Source of the DNA: Sulfurospirillum sp.
GTDB taxonomy: Bacteria > Campylobacterota > Campylobacteria > Campylobacterales > Sulfurospirillaceae
Direction: 5' to 3'
DNA length: 64,000 bases
Assembly (NCBI GenBank): GCA_016744795.1
Contig: JADGDR010000003.1
Location: 238,125-302,124 of the forward strand
The notes under the pieces were generated by a model that made no database searches, was not told where the DNA came from, and saw nothing but the letters and a program-made list of their open reading frames with translations. Each line of letters begins with the position of its first letter. Within the stretch, counting starts at the first letter, position 1. Both the position numbers and the translations under genes were made by a program. This document shows, piece by piece, positions 47,395 to 56,434 of this stretch.

Positions 47395-47948
47395 TATTTT
47401 TTCTCTCTTAATTCTTTTATTTTTTTATTAAATAGTGCAATTTCATTTGATAACTCATCTATCTCTTTATCACTCATCATTTTTACTAACTGTTCCATCA
47501 AAACATTCTTTTTCTTTCCTGTTTTAAAATCCATAATTGAGCCATAAATAAAATCTTTATCTTTACCTAAAAGAGATGGTCCAATAATACCATTTGCATA
47601 GTCATTATGACATGCTGAACACTTAACTATAAACTTTTTACTTAGTTTACTAACCAAAAGTGAAATCTCAACTCTTTCATAAGGACTTCTTACTCTCATA
47701 TTAGCATCCATTGGAGTATAAGTCTTGTCCTCAATTTTATTGTAATTAAAATAGTAAGCTTTGTCTTTATGACCTACTTTTAAATTTTTTGTCTCTATTT
47801 CTTTAATCTTCTGTTCTTTATAATTTTTATTTGCTACAACTTCTATAGCTCCAGCTTCATTAGAAACTTCTACTTTTTTTTCCTCTTTCTTATCACTACA
47901 TCCAACTATAAATACTATAGTTATTAAAAATATAATTAATTTTTTCAT
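47394..47948 (-). CDS. nosC1: Monohaem cytochrome c lipoprotein (NosC1-like)
   Basis: A lipoprotein (VFIVGC, Cys17) with one haem site CSACHNDYANG and a downstream IIGPSLLGKDKDF segment. The 184-residue chain has a long linker before the haem domain. It overlaps nosG by four bases. With the neighbouring cytochrome it forms the two-cytochrome pair known in the nos clusters of W. succinogenes and Sulfurimonas. Confidence 0.88.
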   Translation of the reverse strand: MKKLIIFLITIVFIVGCSDKKEEKKVEVSNEAGAIEVVANKNYKEQKIKEIETKNLKVGHKDKAYYFNYNKIEDKTYTPMDANMRVRSPYERVEISLLVSKLSKKFIVKCSACHNDYANGIIGPSLLGKDKDFIYGSIMDFKTGKKKNVLMEQLVKMMSDKEIDELSNEIALFNKKIKELREKK

Positions 47949-48682
47949 ACCTTTTCTCCCTTTTCATAATAATCTTCAAAGTTAAGTCTTGGTTTTACTA
48001 CAATTGCAGGAGTATCAACTGGACATAACTCTTCACAAACCCCACAACCAACACAACCATCATAAATTTCAGGATATCTTCCTCCATCTTTATGTGGCAC
48101 CATTGCTATTGCACTTAAAGGATTTGGAAGTGGACACATATCTGCACAAATAGTACACGCCTTACCATCAAATTTCTCTAAATTTTCTAAAACTTCTTTC
48201 TCTTGATTAGCAGAATGAGGATGATTATAAATCCTATCTATATGCTTTCTAGGAACTACATCTTTTGTAATACCTAAACAGGTATCTGGATTAATAAGAA
48301 CTGCAACTCCCATATGTACATCTTGCGGTTTTTCCGTATGGTGATCTAACGCACCACTTGGACATGCTAACACACAAGGAACTGCACCACAAAGATAACA
48401 CCCTCTAACTCTTGCATCAATAAAAGGTGTTCCTAGTCCATAACCTTTTGCAAAGTCAGCCAACTCAATAGAATGATAAGGACAAACTTGTAAACACTGC
48501 CCACATTTGATACAAAGTGCCAAGAATCTATCTTCTTCTACAGCTCCTGGAGGTCTTAGTCTATGTTCATCTGCTTTAATATAAGGAGCACCAACAACTC
48601 CACCCGCTAAAACTAATCCTAAAACACCGAGCGTAGAATATTGTATAAATTCACGCCTATCAGTTTTCATTTTACCCATCAT
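47945..48682 (-). CDS. nosG: NosG/NapG-like periplasmic ferredoxin
   Basis: This is an iron-sulfur protein with a twin-arginine-like leader (DRREFIQYSTLGVLG) and four 4Fe-4S motifs (CIKCGQCLQVC, CYLCGAVPCVLAC, CTICADMC, CVGCGVCEELC). It is proposed to take electrons from NosH and pass them to the nos cytochromes. The 245-residue length is typical of NapG-type proteins. An internal start at MKTDRRE (Met4) is also possible. It overlaps nosD and the cytochrome gene by four bases. Confidence 0.93.
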   Translation of the reverse strand: MMGKMKTDRREFIQYSTLGVLGLVLAGGVVGAPYIKADEHRLRPPGAVEEDRFLALCIKCGQCLQVCPYHSIELADFAKGYGLGTPFIDARVRGCYLCGAVPCVLACPSGALDHHTEKPQDVHMGVAVLINPDTCLGITKDVVPRKHIDRIYNHPHSANQEKEVLENLEKFDGKACTICADMCPLPNPLSAIAMVPHKDGGRYPEIYDGCVGCGVCEELCPVDTPAIVVKPRLNFEDYYEKGEKV

Positions 48683-49893
48683 TTCCTCATCTCTACTTTA
48701 GGTTTTGCATCTTCTAGTAAAAATACAGGTTCAGAAAAAGGAGCCAATTTTGCTAAAAAATTCAACATTGAAATAACTGGAGAACCATAAAAAAACTTAA
48801 CATTTGGATTGTATGTCCAAAGCTGATCAGCATATTTATATACACGGTGAGGTGTATCACCTATGCCGTTGTTATCTTTATCAAAACCTTCATAATTATC
48901 CCAATAATTTTCTTCAAAATCATTATCATCTGTTTTACTACCACGAGAATCATTTACTATGTCTTCTATATTACCCTGAATATTGTTGTTTTTAATTATA
49001 TTGTTTTCACTTATTGAGTGAAAATGCAAAGCTTCTGCATTGTAAAGTATATTGTTATCTTCTATCCAGTTATGCTCATCAGGTTCAAATGGTGAACGAT
49101 CTATATATAAACCTTGGGCATTGTAAATAACTGTATTATTCTTGAGTGTAAAGTTACTAACATCTTTTAAACCTATGCCCATACCAGTAGCACCAAGTGA
49201 ACTTCTTATTACATTACCAGTTGCAACTGAATCTTTAGAGTACATAAAAAATATACCAACAGAATTAAATTGATACTTATTATTTCTTATATAATTTTTA
49301 CCTGCATACATAAAATGAAGTGAATACCTACAGTGCTCTGCATAATTATCTTCTATAATGTTGCCATGTGAGTACCAAACTACCATATCTCTTGAACGTA
49401 TAAGTGAATTATTTTTAATAAGGTTTTCATTTGAGTACCAAAGCCTCAAACCATCTCCTCTAAGTCCCAAATCAACATCTTTGGAAGTTATTGTATTGTT
49501 CTTTACTATGGATTTACGTACGTTACTCATATCTATACCAAACAAGGTATCTCGTATCTTTATATCTGATATTTCACATTGACTTGCATCACTTATAGCA
49601 ATAGCAGCATCAAGTTTATCATGTCTATCCCCACTGTTTTGAATAGTCAAATTTTTTAGTGTCACATACGAGCTTTGTACTTTTATGACTGTGCCATTTC
49701 CTTCTCCATCAATAATAACTCCATCTTCAACTCCAATTATACTCAAAGGTTTATCTATAACAAGACTACCTCTATATACTCCTGCCTTTAGCTTTAAAAT
49801 AGAACCAACTTCGGCACCATCTATCGCTTTTTGTAAGGCATTAGCATTTAAAAAAGTTATAAAAGCAGTTAATAAACAGAGTATTCTAATCAT
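48679..49893 (-). CDS. nosD: NosD periplasmic copper-centre assembly protein
   Basis: NosD is the periplasmic partner of the NosFY transporter and is needed to build the CuZ site of NosZ. The 404-residue chain has a signal peptide (about 1-18) and many repeats of a right-handed beta helix (IVKNNTI, NLIKNNSL, NYIRNNKYQ, FTLKNNTVIYN) of the CASH type. The end (NFLAKLAPFSEPVFL) is conserved. It shares one base with nosB. Confidence 0.94.
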   Translation of the reverse strand: MIRILCLLTAFITFLNANALQKAIDGAEVGSILKLKAGVYRGSLVIDKPLSIIGVEDGVIIDGEGNGTVIKVQSSYVTLKNLTIQNSGDRHDKLDAAIAISDASQCEISDIKIRDTLFGIDMSNVRKSIVKNNTITSKDVDLGLRGDGLRLWYSNENLIKNNSLIRSRDMVVWYSHGNIIEDNYAEHCRYSLHFMYAGKNYIRNNKYQFNSVGIFFMYSKDSVATGNVIRSSLGATGMGIGLKDVSNFTLKNNTVIYNAQGLYIDRSPFEPDEHNWIEDNNILYNAEALHFHSISENNIIKNNNIQGNIEDIVNDSRGSKTDDNDFEENYWDNYEGFDKDNNGIGDTPHRVYKYADQLWTYNPNVKFFYGSPVISMLNFLAKLAPFSEPVFLLEDAKPKVEMRK

Positions 49894-50678
49894 TAAGATT
49901 CACTCATCTCTTTTAGTGCTTTGCTCTTTGCTAAAACTGCGAGTAAAGATAAAAGTGCAATTCCAACTATCATAAAAAAACCTGTTGTTGGATACGAATG
50001 AGTAATAAACTGTGCCACTTTTCCATCACCAAAAACTGTTGGCATAAAAGGTTTTATGTTAAATGCTCCCCAATCATGAAGATTGTGTCCAAACCAATAG
50101 AGCCAATAAGCATAATCAGCTATAAAAAGAAGAGGTAAAGCTACAGGAATATACATCAAATAACTCAAAATTTTTGAATTATAAGCTATAAAAAGTATCA
50201 TAATCAAACTCAATCCAAGAAGAGCATATATGCCAATCTCACGTTCAAGTTGACCACCAACCCACATAGGATCCATACCAATATAGTGGTTAATTGTATT
50301 CATCTCATGAACCTCACCACTAAATCCATCAAAATGGAAATAGACAGGAATTCCATCAGGAAAAGCCTCTTTTGGATAGTTTGGAGCTTCAAGTGAAACC
50401 GCCCAGATTGGAAGAGATGCTACACCTATCTCAGAAGAAGATTTTATCATCTCTTCTAAATTATTGTGTGCATCTTTTGGGGTTGTAGTACTCTTATACA
50501 TAATTTGGTTATAAAAATTCCATACTTTAATAGCCAATGGAGATATCTCATCTGCTTTTTCATCATAAATTTTATTTAGTGTTCCATGATAAGCTACCAT
50601 AGGAAACGTAAATGAAAATGTCAATAACAAAAGTGCCAATATAGTAAAAATCTTTGATTTTTTTAAACTTGAATGCAT
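49893..50678 (-). CDS. nosB: NosB membrane protein of the nos cluster
   Basis: A 261-residue protein with about four to five membrane helices (near 12-30, 150-168, 172-195, 232-253) and a periplasmic segment with HFDGFSGEVHEMNTINHYIGM, containing His and Met residues. It matches the position and type of NosB in clade II nos clusters. NosB is required for N2O respiration in W. succinogenes, but its molecular role is unknown. It follows nosZ by 78 bases with a hairpin region between and AAGGA before the ATG. Confidence 0.85.
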   Translation of the reverse strand: MHSSLKKSKIFTILALLLLTFSFTFPMVAYHGTLNKIYDEKADEISPLAIKVWNFYNQIMYKSTTTPKDAHNNLEEMIKSSSEIGVASLPIWAVSLEAPNYPKEAFPDGIPVYFHFDGFSGEVHEMNTINHYIGMDPMWVGGQLEREIGIYALLGLSLIMILFIAYNSKILSYLMYIPVALPLLFIADYAYWLYWFGHNLHDWGAFNIKPFMPTVFGDGKVAQFITHSYPTTGFFMIVGIALLSLLAVLAKSKALKEMSES

Positions 50679-50698
50679 TATTTTTCCTTAAAAACTGT

Positions 50699-50748
50699 TC
50701 TTACATGTAGACACAAAAATGTCTACATGTAAGAGAGGCATACGCCTC
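50699..50748 (-). promoter_or_regulatory. Hairpins between nosZ and nosB, built from two TACATGTA words
   Basis: A perfect 15-bp stem (50699-50713 with 50720-50734, six-base loop) contains one TACATGTA in each arm. A second small hairpin (GAGGC/GCCTC, 50735-50748) lies on the nosZ side. On the minus strand the large stem is followed after four bases by TTTTT and the nosB ribosome binding site. It could stop part of the transcripts or protect the nosZ mRNA end, giving more NosZ than accessory proteins. Confidence 0.65.
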
Positions 50749-50756
50749 CCTTTACA

Positions 50757-53357
50757 TTAGAATAGATTCGCGTTTGAATCTACCCACTTAAGATATTCAA
50801 CGATATCTTTTATCTCTTGATCATTCATGTTTTGATCAGGCATTTTTAGATTAAAGTAATCTATCATAGCCTTAACATAAGGATCATTAAACTTGTGTTG
50901 TGGATTTTTAATAAAATCAGCAACCCATTGTTCACCATTTTCATGACGAGAAAGAACACCTGTCAAATCTGGACCAGAACTAACTTTTCCAATAACATGA
51001 CAGCCATTACATCCACCCTCAGCAAATGCCATCTCACCACTAGCAGCTGAATCTGTCTGTTTAGTAGCAATTAATCTTACAAGTGCATCTTTTGCTCTAA
51101 TTCCAACATCAGCTGTTTTAACCATAAGCTGCCAAATCATGTTCTCATAAAGAATAGCTTTATCCATATCACCAGATTTTACTGCTTCATCAGCAAGTTT
51201 TTTCTGTGCAGGAATTTGCCCATATTGGTCAAATGCATCAGTAACAAGATCAGCTACAACTTTATGTTTATCATAACCATTCTCTTTTAAAAATTTAACA
51301 ACACTTTGTATAACTGCGTCAGTTGCAGCATTTACCGCCACTGTTTTATCATACTCTGCTTTTAATTCTGCTTTACTCATTGTTTTCATTTTTAACTTTT
51401 GAGCACTTACATATTTTTTACTTGGATCTTTTACCATCAAGTAACCCATCATTTCTAAGTGAAGAGCTGAACAAAATTCAGTACAATAGTAAGGAAAAAC
51501 ACCTTCTATATCAGCAATAAATTCTATAGCTGAAGTCTCGCCAGGTTCAAGTGAAGCATGTACATCATAATGGTCAACAGTAAAACCATGAGTCTCATCT
51601 TGAGCACGTTCTAAGTTTGTCATATATATAGTAACTTTATCACCTTTATTTACAGTAATTCTCTCAGGATTTATGTGAGAACGAACTAGAGTTGCATAAA
51701 CAGTTACATTTTTACCATTTCTCTCTATTCTTTCTTGACCTGCAAGAGTTTTACCTCTATGAATCTTTCCTGTTTTAGTGTTAGTTCCCATTGGGTATCT
51801 TACCGCAGGATGAAGTTTACTTGCACGAATTGCAACAGCTTGATGAGGCTCACCAAGAGGAATAGGCATATCAACTAACAAATCCATAGTTTTTCCACTA
51901 ATATCAATCAACTGGTGATTTTGTGGATGAAGAGGACCAACTGGCTGAAATCTATCTATAGAAAGTTTATTTAACGCAATTATATACTTACCTTGAGGAT
52001 CAGCAGACTTTCCTTCCATACCAGCTAAGTGACCAATGTTGTAGTGAACATTCTCTTTATCTAGAACTTTTAAAGTTTTATAGTTCCACTTTACAACTTG
52101 TGAATCAACATAAAGTGAAGTATATATTTCACCATCAACTGGAGAATACTGATTATGTAGAGGCCCAAGTCCTAGTTCTACTTGTCCATGAAGTGATTTT
52201 TTCATATCAAGGATTGGTATACCATAAGGATCTTTACCTATATATTCTTTAGCATCAATTAACTTCTTAATTTTTGCAAAATCATAAACAGAAGCATGAG
52301 TATCTAGCTTACCACATACAACTAAGAATTTTCCATCTGGAGACACATCAACACCATGAGGTGACTTTGGCTCTGGAATTAGAAAAAGTGCATTATTTTT
52401 AACAGCAACATCAATAGGAATAACTCTATGCCCATTTACAATTTTTACATTTTTTGGATTTTTTGCAACTTCTGCCAACTTTTTCCAGTTATATACATGT
52501 AAAAAGTCAGTATCGTTTCTACTCATACCAGCTTCGTTTGGTGGATTACCTACTTCGATACCACCTGTATACATTTCTGTATTAAATGAGTTAGTAAAAC
52601 CCCAACCATAACTTAAACCCTTACCTGCATCTGAAAGATCTTGCATATAAGGAGGCATCTCTATAGTAAAAGATTTATCTTCTTTAATTCTTCCTTCTTC
52701 ATGGTTAAACTTCCACATAGTTACACCACCACGATAAGTCTCTTTGTACTCTTCGATTGGATGGTAATTATTATCAAATGGAGCACCATACTGTGCTGCT
52801 TCAATTATGTATTCTGAATTTGGAGTAAAAAAAGATCCACCATGATCTGATTTAAAAACAGGATTTACTACAATTTGTTTTGTTTCAAAATCATGTAAAT
52901 CTATGATAGCAATTCTCGGGTTTGCTTTATCGTTTATTGCTAACCATTTACCGTCATATTTACCATCTATTTCTGAAAGACCTGGATGGTGAGTATCACC
53001 CCAATTTATTTCTCTTCCTCTAATGTTACCTTGTCTTAAAACTTTTAGAGAATCTACGTCATAACCATAACCTTGCCAAGGCTCTGGTGTAAATACTGCT
53101 ATATACTTTAAAATTCTCATAGATGGAACACCATAAACAATCACTTGACCACTCTGTCCACCTGAACTAAATACGACAAACTCATCACGCCCGCCCGTTG
53201 GTAAGTATGTTTTTGCAGCACGAATCAAATCTTGCTGAGTTAAACCTCTGTCTTTCATTATCTTTTCTACTGCACTATCACCAGCTGAAAAAGCCGTAGT
53301 TGCACTTAGGGCAACCGCTGCAGATAAAAAAGAGACTTTCTTCAAAATGTTTTTCAT
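50757..53357 (-). CDS. nosZ: Nitrous oxide reductase NosZ, clade II with C-terminal cytochrome c
   Basis: The enzyme reduces N2O to N2 in the periplasm. The ATG at 53357 is chosen: AAGGAGGAAATGTG precedes it and MKNILKKVSFL begins a Sec-type signal peptide ending near AFSA. The first open codon, 36 bases upstream, has no support. The 866-residue chain has a propeller with CuZ ligands starting at H123-H124 (DTHHPG), a CuA domain (FPYYCTEFCSALHLEMMG), and a C-terminal haem c domain with CNGCH. The haem domain and Sec leader are the clade II pattern known from W. succinogenes. Confidence 0.98.
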   Translation of the reverse strand: MKNILKKVSFLSAAVALSATTAFSAGDSAVEKIMKDRGLTQQDLIRAAKTYLPTGGRDEFVVFSSGGQSGQVIVYGVPSMRILKYIAVFTPEPWQGYGYDVDSLKVLRQGNIRGREINWGDTHHPGLSEIDGKYDGKWLAINDKANPRIAIIDLHDFETKQIVVNPVFKSDHGGSFFTPNSEYIIEAAQYGAPFDNNYHPIEEYKETYRGGVTMWKFNHEEGRIKEDKSFTIEMPPYMQDLSDAGKGLSYGWGFTNSFNTEMYTGGIEVGNPPNEAGMSRNDTDFLHVYNWKKLAEVAKNPKNVKIVNGHRVIPIDVAVKNNALFLIPEPKSPHGVDVSPDGKFLVVCGKLDTHASVYDFAKIKKLIDAKEYIGKDPYGIPILDMKKSLHGQVELGLGPLHNQYSPVDGEIYTSLYVDSQVVKWNYKTLKVLDKENVHYNIGHLAGMEGKSADPQGKYIIALNKLSIDRFQPVGPLHPQNHQLIDISGKTMDLLVDMPIPLGEPHQAVAIRASKLHPAVRYPMGTNTKTGKIHRGKTLAGQERIERNGKNVTVYATLVRSHINPERITVNKGDKVTIYMTNLERAQDETHGFTVDHYDVHASLEPGETSAIEFIADIEGVFPYYCTEFCSALHLEMMGYLMVKDPSKKYVSAQKLKMKTMSKAELKAEYDKTVAVNAATDAVIQSVVKFLKENGYDKHKVVADLVTDAFDQYGQIPAQKKLADEAVKSGDMDKAILYENMIWQLMVKTADVGIRAKDALVRLIATKQTDSAASGEMAFAEGGCNGCHVIGKVSSGPDLTGVLSRHENGEQWVADFIKNPQHKFNDPYVKAMIDYFNLKMPDQNMNDQEIKDIVEYLKWVDSNANLF

Positions 53358-53384
53358 CACATTTCCTCCTTGTTGTAAATCATA

Positions 53385-53433
53385 GTGACACATTATATTG
53401 CCACAACCTCATTATTTCATTGATAACTATCAA
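53385..53433 (-). promoter_or_regulatory. nosZ promoter with FNR/CRP-type operator
   Basis: TTGATAACTATCAA (53420-53433) is a perfect TTGAT-N4-ATCAA box. TATAAT (53392-53397, read on the minus strand) follows, giving a start near 53385 and a box centre at about -41.5. This is the class II spacing for CRP/FNR-family activators. In W. succinogenes the Crp-family Nss proteins control nos genes, so an Nss-like activator responding to N2O, NO or oxygen lack is inferred. Confidence 0.75.
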
Positions 53434-53496
53434 ATGACTGTATGGAATTGTACATTACGTCAGGTTTCTTTTGGGTCGCTAAAAATGAAACTATGG

Positions 53497-54183
53497 TTAT
53501 TCTATGATATAACCTAGTTTATTGACAGTTTTTACTATGTCATCACCTATTTTTTTACGAAGTTTAAAAACAAGATTTTTTAAAGCACTTGGGGGTGCTT
53601 CTTCATAAATATAGAGTTTATCTTCAATAGCATGTTTTGTTACTAGAGTTCCACGATGAACTAAAAGAATTTCAAAAAACTCTACTTCTTTATGGGTTAG
53701 TACTATGTTTTTTTCTTTACATGTAAGAATCTTATTGTCATAATCATATTTACATGTAGAGTTTAAATCTACTATGGTTTTGGACTTTTCTTCTAAAACT
53801 TTGGCACACTCTTTTAAAAGTTTATCTAAATCACTCTCTTTTATAGGTTTTACTACATATTCAATTAAAGAGAGTTTTATAGACGCAAGCAAGAAGTCTT
53901 GGTCAGTATATGCACTAGTTACAATTATGGGAGTATCATGATCTAATTCTCTTATATTCTTTATGAGTTCTAATCCATTCATCTTTGGCATTTTTATATC
54001 TGTGATGATTATGTCGGGATTATATTCTTCATATAGTTTTAACGCTTCTTCTCCATCACTGGCCGTATATACCTTCTTAACAAAAAGAAGCAAGACTCTC
54101 TTAAAACTATCTCTTACGCTTATATCATCTTCTGCTAACAATATAGAACTTTTGTTTAAAATAATTTCATATTTTTCTTGCAT
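53497..54183 (-). CDS. Response regulator with OmpR-like winged helix
   Basis: A receiver domain with E18-D19-D20, phosphorylated D62 (IITDIKMPKMNG) and KPI near 113, then a winged-helix DNA-binding domain (LTHKEVEFFEILLVHRGTLV, APPSALKNLVFKLRKKIG). The 228-residue length fits. It lies upstream of nosZ on the same strand and starts head-to-head with a histidine kinase gene 36 bases away. Pairing with that kinase is inferred. A role in nos control is possible from position only. Two TACATGTA words 33 bases apart are inside. Confidence 0.9.
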   Translation of the reverse strand: MQEKYEIILNKSSILLAEDDISVRDSFKRVLLLFVKKVYTASDGEEALKLYEEYNPDIIITDIKMPKMNGLELIKNIRELDHDTPIIVTSAYTDQDFLLASIKLSLIEYVVKPIKESDLDKLLKECAKVLEEKSKTIVDLNSTCKYDYDNKILTCKEKNIVLTHKEVEFFEILLVHRGTLVTKHAIEDKLYIYEEAPPSALKNLVFKLRKKIGDDIVKTVNKLGYIIE

Positions 54184-54219
54184 ACAAATACCTCATGGAA
54201 GTTATGTTACTATTATACA

Positions 54220-55800
54220 ATGAAAACAATTAATTTTACTAAACGTTATGTGCTTGCACTTACCATCATCGCTCTGCTATCTATACTTGCATACATAAAT
54301 CTGAACAAGCTTTTAATCGACCAATCTAATGATGCAAGGCTCATAAATATGAGTACCGACCAAAAAATCATAGCAAGACAAATAGCTTTTTATGCTATCT
54401 ACTATAAAATAGATAAACTCAAGACAAATATAAGACTTATGGAAAAAGTACATGCTGAACTTACCTCTTTGCTTATGTCTAAAGAGTTATCAAAAATATA
54501 TTACGGAAAAGAAATTTGGTTAGATAACCAAGTCAAAAAGTATCTTTTTCATGCAAAAAGATTTTATGAAAATAGAGATGGTCGAAGTCAAAACTATGTA
54601 CTTAAAAATTCACAAAAATTACTAAGTGAACTTGATAAAGCAGTTGCAGTATACTTACAAGAAGCAAATGAAAATACAAAAAAATTAAAAAAAATTGAAC
54701 TACTTATACTAGTAATGACTCTTACAACTCTACTTTTTGAAGCTCTTTTTATCTTCATGCCAGCAAACAGAAGTATCAATAGAAAAACAAAAGCACTCAC
54801 ACGAGAAAAAGATTATTCAAATGCTGTAATTGAACTAAGTACTGATGCCATTATCACGCTTGACTCTGAGCTTAAAATAAGAACTTTTAACAAAAAAGCA
54901 GAGACAATATTTGGTTATAAAAGAGATGAAATGCTAAATAATGCTTCTTTTAAAAGTATCATTCCAACAGAATTAGAAGGGGATGAAAATGCAAAAGAAG
55001 TAGAAGCCATAAATAAAAATGGTCAAAAATTTCCTATTAGAATCTCTTTTGGAAAAAGTGGTAAAAACAAAGACTTGGCAATAGTTGCAAATATACAAGA
55101 TATAACTAAAGAAAAACTAAATGATAAAATGTTACAACAACAAGCCAAATTTGCTGCCCTTGGAGAGATGATAGCAATCATAGCTCACCAATGGAGACAA
55201 CCTTTGACTCAGCTAAGTTTTAATTGTATGTATATAAAAAAAATGATGAAAGATCCAGAACTAATAAAAGAAGCTGAAAAAAATCAAGAAATAATTCAGT
55301 TTATGTCAGAAACAATCACCAACTTTGAAGACTTTTATAAAAAAACAGATAGTAGTGAGTTTAACCCTATTGTTTCTATTAACCAAGCCTTAAAAATTGT
55401 AGACTCAACTCTAAATCTAAATCAAATAAAACTAAACTTTAAAGTAGATTCTAAGATAAAAATCTATGGAAATGCTAACTCTCTAGCTCATGTTGTTTTA
55501 TCTATTGTCCAAAACATAAATGATGTAATTAAGCTTCGTAAACCTCAAAATCCATATATCGATATCTCTTTACAAGATAAAAAAGAACATATTATACTAA
55601 GCATAATAGACAATGCTGGAGGCATAAAAGTTGACCCAATTGAAGATATCTTCAAACCTTTTACAAGCAAGAAAAAAACTCCTTCAACTGGCATAGGATT
55701 GTATATGTCAAAACTAGTAATTGAGAATCAATTTAAAGGAACTATAGAAGCACAAAATATAGAAAAAGGAGCTAAATTTATTATAAAACTACCACACTAG
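54220..55800 (+). CDS. PAS sensor histidine kinase with PilJ-like sensor
   Basis: This is a membrane sensor kinase. The ATG at 54220 is used; an open frame 42 bases longer overlaps the regulator gene and encodes no family-like sequence. Two membrane helices (about 10-28 and 156-178) enclose a helical sensor resembling type IV pilus/nitrate-type PilJ domains (NMSTDQKIIARQIAFYA). A PAS domain (about 190-305) and a HisKA segment (ALGEMIAIIAHQWRQPLTQLS) follow, then an ATPase domain with IDNAGGI and GIGLYMSKLV. No clear ribosome binding site is visible. It pairs with the divergent regulator. Confidence 0.88.
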   Translation: MKTINFTKRYVLALTIIALLSILAYINLNKLLIDQSNDARLINMSTDQKIIARQIAFYAIYYKIDKLKTNIRLMEKVHAELTSLLMSKELSKIYYGKEIWLDNQVKKYLFHAKRFYENRDGRSQNYVLKNSQKLLSELDKAVAVYLQEANENTKKLKKIELLILVMTLTTLLFEALFIFMPANRSINRKTKALTREKDYSNAVIELSTDAIITLDSELKIRTFNKKAETIFGYKRDEMLNNASFKSIIPTELEGDENAKEVEAINKNGQKFPIRISFGKSGKNKDLAIVANIQDITKEKLNDKMLQQQAKFAALGEMIAIIAHQWRQPLTQLSFNCMYIKKMMKDPELIKEAEKNQEIIQFMSETITNFEDFYKKTDSSEFNPIVSINQALKIVDSTLNLNQIKLNFKVDSKIKIYGNANSLAHVVLSIVQNINDVIKLRKPQNPYIDISLQDKKEHIILSIIDNAGGIKVDPIEDIFKPFTSKKKTPSTGIGLYMSKLVIENQFKGTIEAQNIEKGAKFIIKLPH

Positions 55801-56388
55801 AAAAAATCCAAAAGTTACTAAAACAATACCAGAAATCTTTTCAATACTATAGATCCAAGAAGAGAGTTTTGCTTTTATACTTTTATTTCCTATCATAATA
55901 GCAATGCCCATGTCCCAAAACAATACTAAAAAACTCATCCAAATAGCATATAAGGTTCGCATAAACAAAGATGTGTCAGGTGATACCATTACAGTAAATA
56001 ACGAAAGATAAAAAATTGCATTTTTAGGATTTAAAAAACCTGAAAAAAAACCTATTGTAAACTCAGCCTTTAAACTATTTACATGTAAGGCTTTTGTCTC
56101 TACATGTAGACTGATTTTTTTAGCTTTTAAAAGCATTATTCCAATAAAAACAAGATAGCCTCCCCCAAGGTATTTTAAAACTAACATTAAACTGCTCATC
56201 TCTTTTATGACTTCTAAACCTAAGACTGCAATTAGTAAATAAAAAGCATTTGCACTTGCAATCCCAGCACTCACACTAAAAGCATGACGAAGAGGTTTTT
56301 TCAAAGCTGTTTGAATGATTATGAAAAAATCAGGACCAGGACTAAGAAGTGCTAAAAAATGCGCTGAGGCTAAAAGTAAAAATTCCAT
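55789..56388 (-). CDS. LysE/RhtB-family amino-acid exporter
   Basis: This is an inner-membrane exporter with about six helices. SPGPDFFIIIQTALKK near the N-terminus is the RhtB/LysE signature, and FLNPKNAIFYLSLF lies in the middle. The 199-residue length is typical. It is convergent with the kinase gene (12-base overlap) and follows an AraC-type regulator gene by 46 bases on the same strand, the usual pairing for exporters of amino acids or related compounds. The substrate is unknown. A TACATGTA pair lies within. Confidence 0.92.
   Translation of the reverse strand: MEFLLLASAHFLALLSPGPDFFIIIQTALKKPLRHAFSVSAGIASANAFYLLIAVLGLEVIKEMSSLMLVLKYLGGGYLVFIGIMLLKAKKISLHVETKALHVNSLKAEFTIGFFSGFLNPKNAIFYLSLFTVMVSPDTSLFMRTLYAIWMSFLVLFWDMGIAIMIGNKSIKAKLSSWIYSIEKISGIVLVTFGFFLVW
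56080..56108. repeat. Pair of TACATGTA palindromes, 21-base spacing
   Basis: Copies start at 56080 and 56101 inside the exporter gene and on its coding strand read Leu-His-Val twice, in a segment that would be a cytoplasmic loop. They are members of the dispersed family. Confidence 0.85.
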
Positions 56389-56434
56389 TGTTATTTCCTA
56401 TGTAAAATCAATTATAGGAAATTTAAAAAATTAT

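Noticed and set aside
53358..53393. Upstream start for nosZ
   Set aside because: The strong AAGGAGGAAATGTG ribosome binding site and signal peptide begin at the ATG at 53357. The extra 12 codons cover the ribosome binding site itself.
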